DNA of 17,567 bases, taken from contig JAOZHK010000055.1 of assembly GCA_026014905.1 (NCBI GenBank), positions 1-17,567 of the forward strand, written 5' to 3'. Below, piece by piece: positions 14,802 through 17,567 of this stretch; positions within the stretch are counted from its first letter, which is position 1; the number at the start of each line of letters is the position of its first letter. The notes under the pieces were generated by a model. It saw nothing but the letters and a program-made list of their open reading frames with translations. It had not been told where the DNA came from and did not search any database. The position numbers and the translations under genes are program-made. Source of the DNA: Candidatus Bathyarchaeota archaeon. Its GTDB lineage: Archaea > Thermoproteota > Bathyarchaeia > RBG-16-48-13 > GCA-020355125.

Positions 14802-15791
14802 TTATTCTTTAAGTCCAGACATCTTACGAATTTGATTTCCGATCACTTCAAGAGGATGATTCGCCCATGCTTCAAGCTGTTTGGTCATGTTGGGTCGTCC
14901 CTGAGCATCCTCAGTCAGCCATTCTTTCGCAAAAGATCCATCTCGAACCAGCTTAGCAGCTGCAATCATGTTTGCTCGAACATGCGAGTCAATAATTTTA
15001 GGACCAACACTCAACCCCCCGTATTTTGCAGTATCTGACACGGCCTTCAACATTCCTAGCACTCCACTCCGGTAGATTTGATCAATGATCAACTTGGATT
15101 CGTTACACGCTTCAAAATACGCGAGTTCAGGAGGATACCCGAGTTCAACCAAGACTTCAAAGCCATGTCGAATGAGCTCCATGATTCCGCCAACTAAAAC
15201 AACTTGTTCACCAATGAGGTCACTCTCCGTTTCATCTCGAAACGTCGTCTCGATAACACCTGCTTTTGTACAGCCTAACGCTTTTGCCATGGCTAAAACT
15301 GTTTGTTTGGCGCGTCCAGAATAATCCTGTTGTACCGCGATTAGTGCGGGGACGCCAAATTGCTTCACATACATTTCACGTAGGGAGAGGCCTGGAGCTT
15401 TTGGTGCGACCATAACGATATCGACATTGGGAGGCGGTGTAATGGTTTGAAAGTGAATATTAAATCCATGGGCAAAGCTGATTGTCTTGCATTCAGACAG
15501 GTGAGGAGCCAGATATTTCTCGTACACCAGGGGTTGAACTGTATCAGGGATGAGAATATGAAGAATATCGCCTTGTTGGGCCGCTTCAGCAATCGAGAGC
15601 GGGGTGAACCCCTCTTTTTTAGCTAATTGCCATGACCGACCTTGTGGTCGAAGCCCTAGGACGACACGTAATCCCGAATCACGCATGTTGTTCGCTTGAG
15701 CCCGTCCTTGACTGCCATATCCAATGATGGCGATTGTTTTATCTTGTACACTTCTGTAATCGACATCTTGATCATAATACATTTTAATCAT
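14802..15791 (-). CDS. ilvC: Ketol-acid reductoisomerase, class I
   Basis: The protein has 329 residues, starting at ATG 15791 to give MIKMYY, the usual KARI N-terminus; TTG 15800 and ATG 15782 are alternatives. It converts acetolactate or acetohydroxybutyrate to the dihydroxy acid using NADPH or NADH and magnesium. The Rossmann motif is GYGSQGRA, followed by a short cofactor loop GLRPQGRSW. The catalytic set is complete: His108, Lys131, Asp191 and Glu195 (DLIGE), Glu227 and Glu231 (FEACNE) and Ser252. Several commonly conserved residues differ: Arg30 for His in GSQGHA, Leu135 for His in PGH, Asn230 for His in the HEL motif and Lys256 for Glu in TAEYG. It lies 27 bases after ilvN in the same transcript. 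The identity is firm; the swaps make it a divergent member. Confidence 0.93.
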   Translation of the reverse strand: MIKMYYDQDVDYRSVQDKTIAIIGYGSQGRAQANNMRDSGLRVVLGLRPQGRSWQLAKKEGFTPLSIAEAAQQGDILHILIPDTVQPLVYEKYLAPHLSECKTISFAHGFNIHFQTITPPPNVDIVMVAPKAPGLSLREMYVKQFGVPALIAVQQDYSGRAKQTVLAMAKALGCTKAGVIETTFRDETESDLIGEQVVLVGGIMELIRHGFEVLVELGYPPELAYFEACNESKLIIDQIYRSGVLGMLKAVSDTAKYGGLSVGPKIIDSHVRANMIAAAKLVRDGSFAKEWLTEDAQGRPNMTKQLEAWANHPLEVIGNQIRKMSGLKE

Positions 15792-15818
15792 TGTCTTCAA
15801 CTCACCACTTACCTATAT

Positions 15819-16340
15819 CTACTCTCTTATCACTTTTCCGCCTCGACCCAAGGCAGTGACACCTGTCCGTGCCACTTCTTTCACCCCATACGTTCGACAT
15901 AAATTGACAAAGGCATCGATCTTTTCAGAATCTCCAGTGATCTCAACAGTCATCGAATCTGCTGCAACATCAATCACTCGTCCTCGAAAGATATTGGCGT
16001 ATTGGACGATATCTGATCGAGCTTTAGAGTCCGCCGTGTGAACTTTGATTAATGCGAGTTCCCGGGAAACCGTGTTATGAGGTTCAAGAATTGAGACTTT
16101 TATCACATTAATCAATTTATTGAGTTGTTTAATGATTTGTTCAACGGTATGCTCCGTCCCAGTCACTGCAATGGTCATTCGCGCAAGACCCTGTCGCTCA
16201 GTCTTGCCAACAGTAATACTGTTAATATTGAAGCCGCGGCGTCGAAACATATTAGACACTTCATACAAGACACCAGGCTTATGGAGGACAATCGTGGCAA
16301 TGAGATAATTTGCTAGACCCGTATTTTCCACACCAATCAC
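15819..16340 (-). CDS. ilvN: Acetolactate synthase small (regulatory) subunit
   Basis: The protein has 173 residues. The GTG start at 16340 overlaps the ilvB stop (GTGA, 4 bases), which suggests translational coupling; a GTG at 16331 is a possible alternative. The N-terminal ACT domain is clear: HKPGVLYEVSNMFRRRGFNI, then the SITVGKTE strand and GLARMTI. The C-terminal domain (RELALIKV onward, GRVIDVAADSMTVEITG) is the usual second half of the full-length IlvN/IlvH type. The subunit binds the catalytic subunit, raises its activity and in most organisms carries feedback inhibition by valine. The Asn-rich ACT turn (GFNINS) typical of valine-sensitive forms is present. The product ends GRGGKVIRE, a normal length for the family. 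Confidence 0.94.
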   Translation of the reverse strand: MIGVENTGLANYLIATIVLHKPGVLYEVSNMFRRRGFNINSITVGKTERQGLARMTIAVTGTEHTVEQIIKQLNKLINVIKVSILEPHNTVSRELALIKVHTADSKARSDIVQYANIFRGRVIDVAADSMTVEITGDSEKIDAFVNLCRTYGVKEVARTGVTALGRGGKVIRE

Positions 16341-17567
16341 CCTACTATCATATCTTTTAACGTTTTACCTGAAGGAATCATTGGAAAAACATCTTCTTCC
16401 AATGAAATCGGAACATCAATCACAGTTGCTATGTTTGATTTCAATGCGGTTCTCATAGCTTTTGAGAAATCGGGTAGAGAAGTTACGCGGACTCCCTCGG
16501 CACTAAATGCTTCGGCCAGTTTTACAAAGTCGGGATTATTTTTTAGGAGAGTCCCGGAATAACGACTTCCATAAAACATTCGCTGCCATTGAGCCACCAT
16601 TCCGAGAACCGAATTATTGAGTATGACAACTATCACAGGAATGTCTTCAAGTACGGATGTTGCCAGCTCCTGCTCAGTCATAATAAAGCTTCCATCGCCC
16701 GCGATATCTACCACTGGGACATCAGGCCGAGCGGTTTTAGCCCCAATCGCTGCAGGAAACCCGAAGCCCATGGTGCCAAGACCACCGGAACTGATGAATG
16801 TTCTTGGTGCCAAAGCTTGGAAATGTAATGCAGCCCACATCTGATTTTGACCTACTTCAGTTGTGATAATCGATTGGATGGGTAAGAGTGCTCTGAGCTG
16901 TTTAATCAGTTTTGGAGGGGTGAGGGATTTGGGTTCTGTTTTTGTATCATCGGCAACATAATCCCGAACTTGCTGAGTGCGTTTATGCCACGGAGTATCC
17001 GTGTTGTTTACGATTTTACTGGCAAGGATCTTGTTTATTGCTCGTAGTGCTTTTCCAGCGTCTGCGACTATTGGAAGATCAATTGCTATGTTCTTGCCAA
17101 TCTCAGCGGAATCGATGTCAATGTGAATAATCTTCGCATCAGGACAGAATCCATCAATACGTCCTGTGGTTCGATCGGAAAAACGAGCTCCCACTGTTAA
17201 CAGCACGTCCGCATCAAGAATAAATCTATTTGCATCCGCTGTCCCATGCATCCCAACCACTCCTAAAGAAAGGGGATGGGTTTCAGGAAAACTGCCCTTA
17301 CCCATAAAAGTTGTGGCAACTGGCATCAGTAACAATTCTGCGAGTTGCTGTAATTCTTGCGCAGCTTCGGATATTATCACTCCACCACCGGCCAAGATCA
17401 TGGGAGTTCTAGCTTGTAATAACATTTCGGCAGCACGTTTAACTTGAATTGGATGGGGGTCATCCCGCGGTTTGTACCCAGGCAGATTCACTTGTTTCAC
17501 GAACTTCATATTGCCTGAGATAATCTGAATATCTTTAGGGATATCAACCAGCACGGGTCCCGGACGT
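16337..17567 (-). CDS. ilvB: Acetolactate synthase large (catalytic) subunit, N-terminus beyond right edge
   Basis: About 409 codons are visible. The reading frame runs off the right edge and the true start lies outside; the GTG at 17554 is an internal Val codon within the family motif GRPGPVLVDIPKD. The central domain and the C-terminal TPP-binding domain are complete. GGLGTMGFGFPAAIGAK, then GDGSF...NN (VDIAGDGSFIMTE to ILNNSVLGM) form the thiamine-diphosphate and magnesium site, and QWQRMFYGSRYSG follows. The enzyme joins two pyruvates, or pyruvate and 2-ketobutyrate, with loss of CO2, the first common step of valine, leucine and isoleucine synthesis. The catalytic Glu of the missing N-terminal domain cannot be checked. 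It is the first gene seen of the leftward ilvBNC-leuB transcript. Confidence 0.95.
   Translation of the reverse strand, partial: RPGPVLVDIPKDIQIISGNMKFVKQVNLPGYKPRDDPHPIQVKRAAEMLLQARTPMILAGGGVIISEAAQELQQLAELLLMPVATTFMGKGSFPETHPLSLGVVGMHGTADANRFILDADVLLTVGARFSDRTTGRIDGFCPDAKIIHIDIDSAEIGKNIAIDLPIVADAGKALRAINKILASKIVNNTDTPWHKRTQQVRDYVADDTKTEPKSLTPPKLIKQLRALLPIQSIITTEVGQNQMWAALHFQALAPRTFISSGGLGTMGFGFPAAIGAKTARPDVPVVDIAGDGSFIMTEQELATSVLEDIPVIVVILNNSVLGMVAQWQRMFYGSRYSGTLLKNNPDFVKLAEAFSAEGVRVTSLPDFSKAMRTALKSNIATVIDVPISLEEDVFPMIPSGKTLKDMIVG

Noticed and set aside
16337..17554. GTG at 17554 as the real start of the acetolactate synthase large subunit
   Set aside because: The frame continues upstream through RPGP to the window edge and forms the conserved GRPGPVLVDIPKD motif, so the gene is cut by the edge and this GTG is internal.

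Overview
This window reads as a piece of an archaeal chromosome. The signs are archaeal-style TATA-like promoters, Shine-Dalgarno-like GAGG or GGAG starters, a membrane-inserted Lon protease of the archaeal LonB layout, and exported proteins with a signal peptide or a single C-terminal membrane anchor. Base composition is moderate. The gene mix would suit an Asgard-type archaeon (for example a Thorarchaeota-like lineage) or a related mixotrophic group. That placement is inference from gene content; no rRNA or tRNA gene was recognised to support it.

Layout. 1-1177: two divergent exported proteins. One is cut by the left edge; the other is small and carries WG-type beta-hairpin repeats. 1178-1545: a non-coding stretch with a terminator, CG-rich tracts and a short decayed copy of the 5' end of an amidohydrolase gene. 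1546-7384: a run of mostly plus-strand enzyme genes. These are a PAL-like NHL-propeller lyase, a metallo-beta-lactamase-fold hydrolase with an extra N-terminal domain, an amidohydrolase of the ACMSD-like superfamily and a PA/M28 metallopeptidase. A minus-strand alpha/beta hydrolase sits among them. 7454-8104: a membrane-anchored exported protein. 8105-8408: non-coding, holding its promoter and the Lon terminator. 8409-10583: the Lon protease. 10760-11920: an MFS transporter. 12071-12262: a small, well-initiated protein of unknown function.

12324-17567, all minus strand: a LarA-family nickel-dependent racemase, then a branched-chain amino-acid block transcribed leftward as ilvB (cut by the right edge), ilvN, ilvC, leuB. 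IlvB and IlvN make acetolactate or acetohydroxybutyrate, IlvC reduces and isomerises it, and LeuB acts in the leucine branch. ilvB/ilvN overlap by 4 bases, and the ilvN-ilvC and ilvC-leuB gaps are 27 and 37 bases, so these genes are very likely one transcript whose promoter lies outside the window.

I saw no CRISPR array, insertion sequence, tRNA, rRNA or phage module, and no clear new multi-gene system. The most unusual points are: (1) a 19-base exact repeat showing a decayed amidohydrolase start upstream of the PAL-like gene; (2) a PAL-like protein that appears to keep the whole lyase active site, with no partner oxidase gene nearby; (3) a membrane Lon with a LonA-type DGPSAG motif and four extra residues between the catalytic Ser and Lys; (4) a ketol-acid reductoisomerase with several swaps at usually conserved sites outside the metal ligands; (5) an N-terminal extension on the MBL-fold enzyme; and (6) CGCG-rich tracts that recur in the gaps between genes.
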